From the NCBI GenBank assembly GCA_052084925.1, contig JBQDEV010000003.1, positions 208,905 to 272,904 on the forward strand: a stretch of DNA of 64,000 nt, in the 5' to 3' direction. This document shows, piece by piece, positions 8,504 to 17,206 of the stretch (position 1 is its first letter; every line of letters begins with the position of its first letter). Origin of the DNA: CmP2 sp052084925 (lineage in GTDB: Bacteria > Actinomycetota > Actinomycetes > Actinomycetales > Micrococcaceae). The position numbers and the translations under genes were made by a program. The notes beneath the pieces are model-generated. The model saw only the letters and a list, made by a program, of their open reading frames with translations, was not told the DNA's origin and ran no database searches.

Positions 8504-9696
8504 TGACGCTGACGAGACCCGAGAAGACCCGGCGTGCCTCCACCGCGAAGACCGGCGGCGGAACCGCTCCGCTGCGCTTCGCCCCGGCCAAGACCACCGG
8601 CGACGGAATCCGCGTCGACCTGCTGGAAGCAGACGCCGTATCCCGCACCCTGCGTCGGCAGGGCCAAGGACGGGTGACCGCGCTCTTCGTCGTTCTGAGT
8701 ATCTTGCTGATCGCACTGTTCCTGCTCTCCGCCGGGATCGGGCAGATGTCCATCACCCCCATGGAGACCCTGGCCGCCGTGCTGCGCGCCGTCGGGATCG
8801 ACATCGGCTACGCCTCAGAACACCCCTACGCCGAAGCCGCGCTCTGGGATGTGCGCTTTCCCCGGGTCGTGCTGGCGGTCATTGTCGGCGCCGGACTGGC
8901 AACCGGTGGTGTGCTGATGCAGGGCGTCTTTGGCAACCCGCTGGCCGAACCCGGCATCGTCGGTGTTTCCTCCGGTGCGGCCGCCATGGCCGGCGTAGTG
9001 ATCGTCTTCGGGCTCACCACCTTCGGCACCTGGACCCTGGTGGTCGGAGCCTTCATCGGCGGTCTCATCGCCACCATGGTCGTCTACCTGACCGCACGCA
9101 AGGACGGGCGCACCGAGGTGGTCACCCTGATTCTCACCGGTGTGGCCGTGAACGCCATCGGTGGTGCCGTGATCGCGCTGATGACCTTCCTCGGCGATTC
9201 CTCGGCGCGCGAGGAGATCGTCTTCTGGCAGCTGGGCTCACTGAACGGCTCCCGCTGGGCGGATGTGTACGTGGCGGGCCCCGTCATGCTGGTCGGCATC
9301 GGGCTGTGCCTGTTCTACGCCCGCAAACTCGACCTGCTGACCCTGGGCGAGCGCCAGGCCCGTCACCTGGGTGTGGACGTGGAGCGGATGCGCAAACAGG
9401 TCATCGTGCTGGTTGCCGTCATCACCTCGGCCGCCGTCGCCTTCTCCGGGATCATCGCCTTCGTGGGCCTCGTGGTTCCGCACATCATCCGGATGATCGT
9501 CGGCCCCGGCCACAAGGTCCTGCTGCCCGCCTCGGTGATGGGCGGTGCCGTACTGCTGCTCGCCGCGGACTCAGCCGCACGCACCATCGTGCCCTACGCG
9601 GATCTGCCGATCGGCATGCTCACCGCGCTAGTCGGCGGTCCCTTCTTCTTCTATCTCATTCGTCGCACCCGTCGCGGATCGGGAGGGTGGAACTGA
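8503..9696 (+). CDS. hmuU: heme ABC transporter permease (FecCD family)
   Basis: A 397-residue permease with an unusually long cytoplasmic N-terminal tail (about 60 residues) before the usual ten helices. FecCD hallmarks include RFPRVVLAVIVGAGLATGG, then GNPLAEPGIVGVSSG, and FVGLVVPHIIR in the coupling region. It forms the membrane channel for heme with HmuV. Start and stop are fused with its neighbours by one-base overlaps (TGATG), indicating translational coupling. Confidence 0.93.
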   Translation: MTLTRPEKTRRASTAKTGGGTAPLRFAPAKTTGDGIRVDLLEADAVSRTLRRQGQGRVTALFVVLSILLIALFLLSAGIGQMSITPMETLAAVLRAVGIDIGYASEHPYAEAALWDVRFPRVVLAVIVGAGLATGGVLMQGVFGNPLAEPGIVGVSSGAAAMAGVVIVFGLTTFGTWTLVVGAFIGGLIATMVVYLTARKDGRTEVVTLILTGVAVNAIGGAVIALMTFLGDSSAREEIVFWQLGSLNGSRWADVYVAGPVMLVGIGLCLFYARKLDLLTLGERQARHLGVDVERMRKQVIVLVAVITSAAVAFSGIIAFVGLVVPHIIRMIVGPGHKVLLPASVMGGAVLLLAADSAARTIVPYADLPIGMLTALVGGPFFFYLIRRTRRGSGGWN

Positions 9697-10535
9697 TGGC
9701 CGCTGTGCTGGAAGCCCGCAACCTCGTCGTCCGCTACGGCGAACGCACCATTCTCGACGGCGTCGACATGACGGTCGAACCCGGTCAGGTGCTGGCCCTG
9801 GTCGGTCCCAACGGTGCTGGGAAGTCCACGCTGCTCAACGTGCTCACCGGGGACCTGACGCCAGAATCCGGGGAGGTCTTCCTGGACGGGCGGCTGCTGG
9901 ACGACGTCAGCATTCGCGACGCCTCCCGCATTCGTGCCGTGCAGTTGCAGGAGAACCGGGTCTCCTTCGCCTTCACCGCCGCCGAAGTGGTGCGCCTGGG
10001 CCGTGCCGCCTGGGCCGGTACCGCCGAGGAATCCCGCGACGACGCCGTCATCTATGAGGTGATGGAATCCACCGAGGTCTCACCGCTGGCACAGCGCCCG
10101 TACCCCACCCTGTCCGGTGGGGAGAAGGCGCGCACCACCTTCGCTCGGGCACTGGTCCAGGAGACCCCGGTCCTGCTGCTGGATGAACCCACCGCCGCGA
10201 TGGATATTCGCCACCAGGAGCAGGTCCTGGCCCATGCGCGCGAGCGTGCCGACGAGGGTGCCGCCGTGGTCGTGGTGCTGCACGATCTCTCGGTGGCTGC
10301 TGCCTACGCCGACCGGATGATGCTGCTCGACGGCGGCACGGTCCGCGCCGAAGGAACACCGGCGGAGGTGCTGCGCCCCGAGACGGTGTCGGACGTGTAC
10401 GGCCACCCCATCATCGTGATCGAGCACCCCCAAGCGGGCGGACTCATCGTCGTTCCCCTGCGCGCCAGCGAGGACGCTGCGCCCGCCTTCTCTCGCGTCA
10501 ATCACACCTCAGAATCATCGGAGATCACCGTATGA
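9696..10535 (+). CDS. hmuV: heme ABC transporter ATP-binding protein
   Basis: A 279-residue ATPase with Walker A GPNGAGKST (37-45), signature LSGGEKA (139-145) and Walker B LLLDEPT (160-166). It is the HmuV/FecE subgroup and powers HmuU. ATG 9696 overlaps the hmuU stop by one base. A much longer frame from 8367 is only a shadow of hmuTU. The last 40 residues extend past the usual end of the family. The gene overlaps the next one by four bases. Confidence 0.93.
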   Translation: MAAVLEARNLVVRYGERTILDGVDMTVEPGQVLALVGPNGAGKSTLLNVLTGDLTPESGEVFLDGRLLDDVSIRDASRIRAVQLQENRVSFAFTAAEVVRLGRAAWAGTAEESRDDAVIYEVMESTEVSPLAQRPYPTLSGGEKARTTFARALVQETPVLLLDEPTAAMDIRHQEQVLAHARERADEGAAVVVVLHDLSVAAAYADRMMLLDGGTVRAEGTPAEVLRPETVSDVYGHPIIVIEHPQAGGLIVVPLRASEDAAPAFSRVNHTSESSEITV

Positions 10536-12025
10536 GCACCCGTGCATTGAACACCTCCGCACCCGCCCGCCGCGGCTGGGCTCGACGACTGGTCGCCGGC
10601 ACCGCTGCCGTTGCTCTCGGCGCCGCAGCCCTCGTCGGCCTCGGTGCCGAACAGCTGGTCACCGCCGAGTCGGCCTCGGCGGCACCGCGGGTGTCCATCA
10701 GCGGCCTCAACGGAACCGCTACCGTCTCGGCGTCCGGCAACACCGACATCACCGTGACCGGCACCGGTTTCCAATCGGTGCAGGGCGGCTTCGGTGGCAT
10801 CTACGTCCTCTTCGGCTGGGTGGATGACCCCAGCGGCGGCACCTGGAAACCCTCGGCGGGCGGCAAAACCGGATCGGACTACTTGTATGTCCCCGACACC
10901 GAGGCCAAGGACAACGCCGGATATCAGCGGTTCGTCACCTTCCCGGGCTCGGGCACCGCAGCGGCAGCCAATGGCGGCGAGCTGAAGGCCGATGGCAGCT
11001 GGTCGCTGACCATGCGCACCCCGGGGGCGAAATTCCGTGGTGTGGATCGCAACGGGCAGGCCAAGGAAATCGACTGCACGCAGGTCTCCTGCGGCATCAT
11101 CACCATCGGCGCCCACGGTGTCGTGAACACCACCAACGAGACCTTCACCCCGGTGACCTTCTCCGGCGCGGCCAACGCTGAGGCCGCGACGATCGCTACG
11201 GACTCGGGTGCAGCCGCGGCGAACCGCAGCGACGCGGCCGGCTCCGGATCCGGCGGAAATGAGGCCAACCCGCAGCAGGCCGCAGCCGATGCCCTCGCCG
11301 CGAGCCTTGGTGGCTCCGAGGACGGCGCGAGCGCAGACGGCGAGGCTGCCGAGGGCGACGACGCACAATCCGGGACCACCGAAGCATTGGGTGCGGGGAT
11401 CGCCTCCATCGGCCTCCAGCAGCAGACGGTGCAGCTCGGTCGCGTACTCGGATTCACCGGTCAGGGGTTCAGCCCCGGTGAGCAAGTGGTGGCCTCCCTC
11501 GGCGGCGGCGCCACCGGTGCCGGACCGCTGACGGCGGGGGAGTACGGCGAGATCGCCGGAGCCATCCCGATCCCCGAAGATCTTCTGCCGGGCACCCACA
11601 CCATCCGACTCACCGGAGCGGGCTCCGCCCAAACCGTCGAGGCCGAGTTCACGGCGGTCGCCGATCCGCTCGCGGCCGCAGCCGACGAGGGCACCTCCCC
11701 CTGGACGTGGGGGCTGATCACCGTGCTGATCGTGGCCGGACTCATCTTGGTGTTCATCATCGTTTCGGTGGTGATGGCGCTCGTCCGACGCCGTCGTGCC
11801 CGTCGCGAAGACGAGAACGCCCGCGCCTGGGCCGAATACGAGGCGTACTACGGTTCCGAGGCTGCCGCTGCCGCGGCGGGGGAGAGCGCGGCCGTGCCGG
11901 AAGATTCCTTCGACGACACCGAGTGGGAGCAGGAACTCGTCGGTGCCAGCACCGGCCGTCGCCGTGCCGATGCGCCCACGGAGGCCCTCCGCACCACCGA
12001 ACCGGGGTCGGGAGCTCGCCACTGA
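10532..12025 (+). CDS. membrane-anchored surface protein of the heme locus, function unknown
   Basis: A 497-residue protein with a Sec signal (residues 1 to about 50) and a Thr/Ser/Gly-rich first domain of about 160 residues beginning VSISGLNG, in which IYVLFGWV stands out. A Cys pair (DCTQVSC) closes that domain. A low-complexity Ala/Asp/Glu linker leads to a second Ig-like domain (about 290-375), then one transmembrane helix (near 390-415) and an Arg-rich cytoplasmic tail. It is coupled to hmuV and to the next gene by ATGA/TGATG overlaps. I do not recognise a named family with confidence; a heme-binding or surface-relay role is inferred from the operon only. Confidence 0.7.
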   Translation: MSTRALNTSAPARRGWARRLVAGTAAVALGAAALVGLGAEQLVTAESASAAPRVSISGLNGTATVSASGNTDITVTGTGFQSVQGGFGGIYVLFGWVDDPSGGTWKPSAGGKTGSDYLYVPDTEAKDNAGYQRFVTFPGSGTAAAANGGELKADGSWSLTMRTPGAKFRGVDRNGQAKEIDCTQVSCGIITIGAHGVVNTTNETFTPVTFSGAANAEAATIATDSGAAAANRSDAAGSGSGGNEANPQQAAADALAASLGGSEDGASADGEAAEGDDAQSGTTEALGAGIASIGLQQQTVQLGRVLGFTGQGFSPGEQVVASLGGGATGAGPLTAGEYGEIAGAIPIPEDLLPGTHTIRLTGAGSAQTVEAEFTAVADPLAAAADEGTSPWTWGLITVLIVAGLILVFIIVSVVMALVRRRRARREDENARAWAEYEAYYGSEAAAAAAGESAAVPEDSFDDTEWEQELVGASTGRRRADAPTEALRTTEPGSGARH

Positions 12026-13500
12026 TGCAGACATTCATCTCGCGTGGACCCCGGAGCTGGGCGAAGATCGGGGCCGGACTGCTGGCCCTAGGCTTCCTCT
12101 TCACCGGGGCAGCCCCCGCCGCGGTGGCCGATACAGGCGGAGACGGCGTCGAAATCGACGTCACCATCCCCGGCACATCCGACAGCGGATTGGGCTCGGA
12201 AGACCTGGACATCGAAGACGCCCAGTTCACCTGGGGCATCAACCCGGAGAGCAACTCGGGAGCGTTCTTCGGCGGCTGCAATTTCCTGATGGCCGGTCAA
12301 GCCGGCGACGTGGGCAGCTCCAAGGTCTGGTCCAACGCCGAGGGCAAGGACATGTACTCCACGAAGGACGGCAACGTCAGCCTGCGCAAACTGAACGCGC
12401 AGGGAAACTGGACCACCCCGACCTGGGACACCAAATGCCTGGACCCCCACGGCCGACGCGTGCTGTCGTCCGACCCGGCCGCGAATCACACTGAGACGGA
12501 AGTCGTTATCGATGGCGGCGAGGGCCAGTACGACGCCAGCGCCGGAGAACTCACCATCCAATGGGAGGGCACCTTCAGCGTCGTCTACTACGGCGGCATG
12601 ACCTACTGGTGGGCCACCGACCCAGTGCTGGAACTGCGCGAGAATTCCGCGGGAGAACTCGTCGGCGAAGTGACGGCGCAGGCCTCTGGCTACGGGGCCG
12701 ACATGTTTGACACCACGAAGTGGGTCGAACTCGGGGAATCCACCATCACGCTGGCGACCTTCGGCGAGAAGTCCTCCAAGGCGACTTCCGCGGAATTGGT
12801 GAGCGAAAAGGGCGACCTGATCGGCTTCCAAGGACGTCCCGACTACGAAGGCGTCGCCATCAATGTTGAGGCCGGCGGTCCCTCGGGTGCACAGAATCGC
12901 ACGCTGGCGAACTGGGGATCCTTCCCTCAGGACTTCATCGATTTCCAGGTCGAGACCGGACAGGCCGCTTACTGGTACACCTCCGGAGGTCTGCGTGACC
13001 TGGCCAAGCCGCCGTCCGTGCTGACCGTGAGCTTCGATTCTTCACGCCTCGTCGGTGCAGGCAGCACCAACCGGCCACCGGCCGTACCCGATGAGATCGT
13101 TCAGCCCGGCCAGGGCGGCGAAGGCCTCACCGGTCCCGGTGGTTCGACCACTGGTACCGGAACCATCGGCCCGCCGACGACCATCTTAGGCGGGGCCTCC
13201 GGCGGAAGCTATCAACCGCTGGACCTGGAAGCATTGTTGGCCGCGCTGAGCCAGGAACACGGTGTTCCGGCCGATGCCGCTGACCTCGCGGCCCTGCAGA
13301 CCCGTTACGGACAGGCCCTCGAAGCCCAGGAGATCGACTGGCTTGGCACCGGGTTGATCCCCGAGGGCGTGCGAGATTTCTTCAACCAGCACCGGGAGCC
13401 ATTCTTGTACTCCCTCGCCGGTCTCTTGGGCTTGGGCGCGCTCACTTACCTCGCCTTCCACCGCGGCTGGCTCGTCCTGCCCTGGACCAATAAGACCTAA
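12025..13500 (+). CDS. HtaA-like heme-binding surface protein with C-terminal membrane helix
   Basis: A 491-residue secreted protein: signal peptide to about residue 36, HtaA-like region from about residue 70 (FTWGINPES) to 330, a Gly/Thr-rich linker, and a transmembrane helix close to the C terminus (about 462-480). Two cysteines (GGCNFL and TKC) could form a disulfide. Motifs YYGGMTYW, ASGYGADM, EAGGPSG and TGQAAYWYTSGG are shared with the next gene, so the two are paralogs. Corynebacterial HtaA binds heme through Tyr/His; here the usual Gly-His position reads YYGG, so Tyr-based ligation is more likely. It is translationally coupled to the preceding gene. Confidence 0.78.
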   Translation: MQTFISRGPRSWAKIGAGLLALGFLFTGAAPAAVADTGGDGVEIDVTIPGTSDSGLGSEDLDIEDAQFTWGINPESNSGAFFGGCNFLMAGQAGDVGSSKVWSNAEGKDMYSTKDGNVSLRKLNAQGNWTTPTWDTKCLDPHGRRVLSSDPAANHTETEVVIDGGEGQYDASAGELTIQWEGTFSVVYYGGMTYWWATDPVLELRENSAGELVGEVTAQASGYGADMFDTTKWVELGESTITLATFGEKSSKATSAELVSEKGDLIGFQGRPDYEGVAINVEAGGPSGAQNRTLANWGSFPQDFIDFQVETGQAAYWYTSGGLRDLAKPPSVLTVSFDSSRLVGAGSTNRPPAVPDEIVQPGQGGEGLTGPGGSTTGTGTIGPPTTILGGASGGSYQPLDLEALLAALSQEHGVPADAADLAALQTRYGQALEAQEIDWLGTGLIPEGVRDFFNQHREPFLYSLAGLLGLGALTYLAFHRGWLVLPWTNKT

Positions 13501-13538
13501 CTGCTCACCCCCTCAATAACAACTAAACCGGAGGAAAC

Positions 13539-14984
13539 ATGAAAAAGAACCATCAGCGACTCTGGCGCCGCTCGGCAGCAACCGCCGGTGTCGCAGCGCT
13601 GTCCGTCGCCGCGGCGGGATTATTCGTCACCCCCGCCCAGGCGGCCCCCGAAAGTATCGATGACGCTTCGTTCAGCTGGCGTATCAACGATGAGTCCGGT
13701 GGCGGCGCCTTCTTCGGCGGCTGCAACTTCCTCGTCGCCGGTGCTGCCGGAGACGCAGGCGGCTCTCGGTTGTGGTCCGAAGCAGACGGGTTCTACAAGA
13801 CCGCGGAAGGCGACGTCAGCATTACCAAGCCGAACTCGGCTGACGAACAGGTTCAGCCCACCTGGTCAACCAAGTGCCAGAACGCAGCTGGCGGTAGTGT
13901 GAATACTCAGGCCGGGTCAACCACCGGAAACCAGGTGAACTTCGAGAACGGTGTTGGTACCGTCGATGTCGAAGCGGGCACCGCGGAACTCGCCTGGGAC
14001 GGCACTTTCACCATCGTTTACTACGGTGGCATGACCTACTGGTCGATCAGCAACCCGGAGCTCACCGTGAACGCTGATGGTACTGGTCAACTGACCGGCA
14101 CCGCCAGCGGCTACGGTGCCGATATGTATGACCCGTCCATGTGGGTTACGTTGCCCGAAACCGAGATCGAACTGGCGACCTTCTCCGGTGTAGAAATCAC
14201 GGCGGCTGGTGACGTCACCATCACTCCGGATTACGCTGGTGTGGAGATTGAAGTTGAAGCGGGCGGACCCTCCGGGGAACAGAATCGCACCCGAGATGGC
14301 TGGGGCTCTTTCCCGCAGTCGTGGGTTGACTTCAACGTGCTGACTGGCCAGGCAGCGTACTGGTACACCTCGGGTGGAAGCGTGGATCCGAAGAAGACGG
14401 CTGCCAACATCGAGCTGGACTACACGGCGGCGGTTGAGGAAGAAGAGCCGCCGGTGGACAACGAGATTCCTGTCGCGGGCGAGGACGATGTCGCTGTCGG
14501 CGTCGAAATCGAAGAAGACGGCGGCACCGACCCGACAGATCCAGAGGAGCCGGGTGAGCCGGAGCCGGGCATCTTCAAGTGGGAGCTTGCCTCCAACAAC
14601 GCTAGCCTGGGCAAGGCGTCGGTGAACGATGCGGGCGGATTCTCGGCGACGGGCTCACTTCCGAACGTCACCGTGACCGACACCCGCGCAGAATCTGCAG
14701 GCTGGGAGCTCAACGGCAAAGCCGGCGAATTCATCAGCACACAGAACACGTTCGCTGCGTCTGCACTAGGATGGACTCCTTCGGTCACCGGAGGTGAAGG
14801 CACCGTCAATCCGGGCGCAGCTGTGACCGCTGGTGAATCCGGCCTGGCTCAGTCGCATAACCTTGCTACGGCCACGGATGCAAGCTCGGCAATCGTCAAT
14901 GCTTCGCTGAACCTGTTGGCGCCCGCATCTACTCCTGCCGGTGATTACACCTCACTGCTGACCATCACCGCAGTGCAGAAGTAA
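13539..14984 (+). CDS. secreted HtaA-like protein fused to a C-terminal WxL-like domain
   Basis: A 481-residue protein: signal peptide ending in AQA (about residue 36), HtaA-like domain (about 42-305) paralogous to the previous gene, an acidic Pro/Glu linker (about 306-343), then a 137-residue C-terminal domain. That domain contains VTVTDTR, literal W-x-L motifs at 348-350 and 389-391, LGWTP and a final LLTITAVQK, the pattern of WxL wall-binding domains. It has no transmembrane helix or sortase signal, so WxL attachment would replace the membrane anchor of its paralog. GGAGG precedes ATG 13539. The WxL call is pattern based and fits the DUF916 gene that follows. Confidence 0.75.
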   Translation: MKKNHQRLWRRSAATAGVAALSVAAAGLFVTPAQAAPESIDDASFSWRINDESGGGAFFGGCNFLVAGAAGDAGGSRLWSEADGFYKTAEGDVSITKPNSADEQVQPTWSTKCQNAAGGSVNTQAGSTTGNQVNFENGVGTVDVEAGTAELAWDGTFTIVYYGGMTYWSISNPELTVNADGTGQLTGTASGYGADMYDPSMWVTLPETEIELATFSGVEITAAGDVTITPDYAGVEIEVEAGGPSGEQNRTRDGWGSFPQSWVDFNVLTGQAAYWYTSGGSVDPKKTAANIELDYTAAVEEEEPPVDNEIPVAGEDDVAVGVEIEEDGGTDPTDPEEPGEPEPGIFKWELASNNASLGKASVNDAGGFSATGSLPNVTVTDTRAESAGWELNGKAGEFISTQNTFAASALGWTPSVTGGEGTVNPGAAVTAGESGLAQSHNLATATDASSAIVNASLNLLAPASTPAGDYTSLLTITAVQK

Positions 14985-15014
14985 GCATTTTCACCGCATC
15001 AACACAACACAGCT

Positions 15015-15073
15015 GAACCGGTAACCGGTTCATGGGGCGCTCATCTGAATCACATATCGGGTGAGCGCCCCAT
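15015..15073 (+). terminator. hairpin terminator or attenuator between the HtaA-WxL and DUF916 genes
   Basis: A perfect 12-bp stem (ATGGGGCGCTCA at 15032-15043 with 15062-15073) is immediately preceded by a 17-base palindrome (15015-15031, ACCGGT arms). There is only a weak T run. It may reduce rather than abolish read-through, giving more HtaA-WxL protein than DUF916 protein. Confidence 0.6.
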
Positions 15074-15127
15074 AGCTCTGTTTCACACCCACAGCTCGTT
15101 TCCGCACCATACTCAAGCCAGGACATC

Positions 15128-16312
15128 ATGACCTCTGTTCTCTCGCCCGGACAGCCCGCCCCGACTCAGTCCAGAACGTCGCGCAACGTACGCGGCCTCC
15201 TTGCCGCGCTGTCCGCCCTCGTTGCCGTGATCGCAGTGCTGGTCGGATCCGCCGTCGTGGGCGGCGCAGCCCCGACCGATGACGCCACCGGCTCCGAAGG
15301 CTCGGTGTCGTGGGGGATCGGCCCCGTCGACAACGACCACGGTGAGGGACGCAGCTCGTTCTCCTACCAAGTCGACCCTGGTGACACCATCGAGGACACC
15401 GTCCGGGTGATCAACTACGGCACCCGCCCGTTGGAACTCCAGGTCTACGGAGCCGATGGGCTCACCACCTCGACTGGCAACTTCGACCTGCAACCCGCGG
15501 ACCACGAGAGCACCGCCGTAGGGCTCTGGCTGAGCACCCCAGAGAGTGCGGTGACCGTTGCCGCTGGCGAGTCCGAGGACATCGACTTCTCCCTCACCAT
15601 CCCTGAAGACGCCGGCCCCGGCGACCACCTGGGCGGCATCATCACCTCCCAGCGCTCCGGCAGCGGAACTGTGGCTCTCGACCAGCGGCTGGCATCGCGC
15701 ATCGTCGTCTCCGTCTCCGGTGACATCAACGCCACCACCACGGTCACGGACATCGGTATGGATGCACCCTTGGCGTGGATCCCGTTCGCACCAGTGGATG
15801 CCACCGTGAATTACACGGTGGAGAACACCGGCAACACCCTGATCCGGCCGATTTCCAGGGTGAGCGCTTCGCTCGGCGGGGCCGCGCAGGATGAGCTCAG
15901 CGAAGAGATCAACGAGCTCATGCCCACCGGTTCCTCGACCGAGCAGCAGTCGCTGTCTATCTGGCCGTTCTTCGTGCACCAGATCACGGTCGAAACCGTC
16001 TCCTACACCGCCGCGGGCGAAGCGGGTGAACTCGTGGAAACCACCGCTATGGTCGTCGTGATCCCCTGGGGCACCCTCGTCGTCATCCTGTTGCTCGCCG
16101 GCGGACTGACCTGGTTCTTCCTCCGTCGTCGTAAGGCTAAGAAAGCGGCTGTTGAACCAGCAGCACCCGAAGCTGCAGCGGCCCAGCCTGCCGACGTCGC
16201 GCCGGAGGCACCCAGCAGTGCGACGACAACCTCGGAGCCCACCGTAGCGCGCCCGACCACGCCTCCGCCGCTGCCGAAGGGTCCCCGCCCGAATCGAACT
16301 GACCGGAACTGA
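15128..16312 (+). CDS. DUF916-family WxL-interacting surface protein
   Basis: A 394-residue protein with an N-terminal signal/TM segment. A DUF916-type beta domain starts at SWGIGPVD (about residue 59), includes the conserved YQVDPGDTIEDTVRVINYG stretch and DHLGGIITSQ, and is followed by a second Ig-like domain. A transmembrane helix near 315-335 and an Arg/Lys then Ala/Pro-rich tail complete it. In Firmicutes, DUF916 proteins bind WxL proteins and peptidoglycan on the surface. Its position directly after a WxL-like protein supports a partner role. The next gene starts six bases after its stop. Confidence 0.82.
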   Translation: MTSVLSPGQPAPTQSRTSRNVRGLLAALSALVAVIAVLVGSAVVGGAAPTDDATGSEGSVSWGIGPVDNDHGEGRSSFSYQVDPGDTIEDTVRVINYGTRPLELQVYGADGLTTSTGNFDLQPADHESTAVGLWLSTPESAVTVAAGESEDIDFSLTIPEDAGPGDHLGGIITSQRSGSGTVALDQRLASRIVVSVSGDINATTTVTDIGMDAPLAWIPFAPVDATVNYTVENTGNTLIRPISRVSASLGGAAQDELSEEINELMPTGSSTEQQSLSIWPFFVHQITVETVSYTAAGEAGELVETTAMVVVIPWGTLVVILLLAGGLTWFFLRRRKAKKAAVEPAAPEAAAAQPADVAPEAPSSATTTSEPTVARPTTPPPLPKGPRPNRTDRN

Positions 16313-16318
16313 TCACCT

Positions 16319-17170
16319 TTGTCTGCTCGTTTTTCTGCGCGCCGCGGGGTGATCCTCCCGATCATCACGGTGGCCGCCTGCCTGCTGTGTCTGCTCTGCC
16401 TGGTGGCCGCAGGCGTGCAGGTGGTGCGCGGGGACGAAACCCAGTCAAGCCCCGCTGAGAACCCGGCCGCCGGATCCGCGGTGAAATCAGCGGACGTTGA
16501 CCAGCCGGCCTCGGAACCGTCGACGGAGCCAGAATCAGCCGATCCTGATGACGCGGACGAAACAGACGACGCTGAAACAGCTGCGTTGGCACCAGCAGGT
16601 CAGGCGGTTTCACAACTGGTCGACCCGGCCTGGGTGCAGCGCGTCTCCCAGGCGACCGGCATTCCGACGCGGGCTCTGGCCGCCTACGCCGGTGCCGATG
16701 CGCTGGCCCGGTCCGAACTGGACTGCGCCGTCGGTTGGAACACCCTTGCCGCCCTGGGCTACGTCGAGTCCCATCACGGCACCCTCGGTGGCGGGTCCAT
16801 CGGAACGGACGGGGTGGCCCGGCCGGAGATCATCGGGGTGGCCCTGGACGGGAACGGGACCGCGCTGATCCGGGACACCGAAGGCGGGGGACTGGACGGC
16901 GACCCGGAATTCGACCGGGCGGTGGGTCCCTTGCAGTTCATTCCCGGCACCTGGGAACAGTGGGGACGGGACGGTTCCGGCGACGGTATTGCCGATCCGC
17001 ACCACATCGACGACGCGGCGCTGACCGCCGTGCACTATCTCTGCCATGCGCAGGGCACGCTCGAGGATTCAGGGGCGTGGATCGCCGCGGTACGTTCCTA
17101 CAACAACTCCGTGGAGTATCAGGCACAGGTGGCACGGGTCGCTGATCAGTACGCCCGCGCGGCTGGCTGA
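16319..17170 (+). CDS. membrane-anchored lytic transglycosylase, MltB-like (copy 1)
   Basis: A 283-residue enzyme with one N-terminal membrane helix (about 11-33), an acidic Pro/Ser/Glu linker to about residue 95, and a goose-type lysozyme domain. GYVESHHG carries the likely catalytic Glu150; VGPLQFIPGTW and DPHHIDDAALTA are typical of SLT_2/MltB enzymes that cut glycan strands to 1,6-anhydroMurNAc. TTG 16319 is the first usable start but has no clear ribosome binding site; GTG 16349 is an alternative. It follows DUF916 by six bases, so it is probably co-transcribed. Confidence 0.85.
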   Translation: MSARFSARRGVILPIITVAACLLCLLCLVAAGVQVVRGDETQSSPAENPAAGSAVKSADVDQPASEPSTEPESADPDDADETDDAETAALAPAGQAVSQLVDPAWVQRVSQATGIPTRALAAYAGADALARSELDCAVGWNTLAALGYVESHHGTLGGGSIGTDGVARPEIIGVALDGNGTALIRDTEGGGLDGDPEFDRAVGPLQFIPGTWEQWGRDGSGDGIADPHHIDDAALTAVHYLCHAQGTLEDSGAWIAAVRSYNNSVEYQAQVARVADQYARAAG

Positions 17171-17206
17171 ATTTGCTCCCGCGCGATTCGGGGATAATAG
17201 AGAGCG

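Noticed and set aside
8367..9695. Extension of the hmuV frame upstream
   Set aside because: Arg-rich translation lying over hmuT and hmuU; the one-base overlap start at 9696 fits the family.
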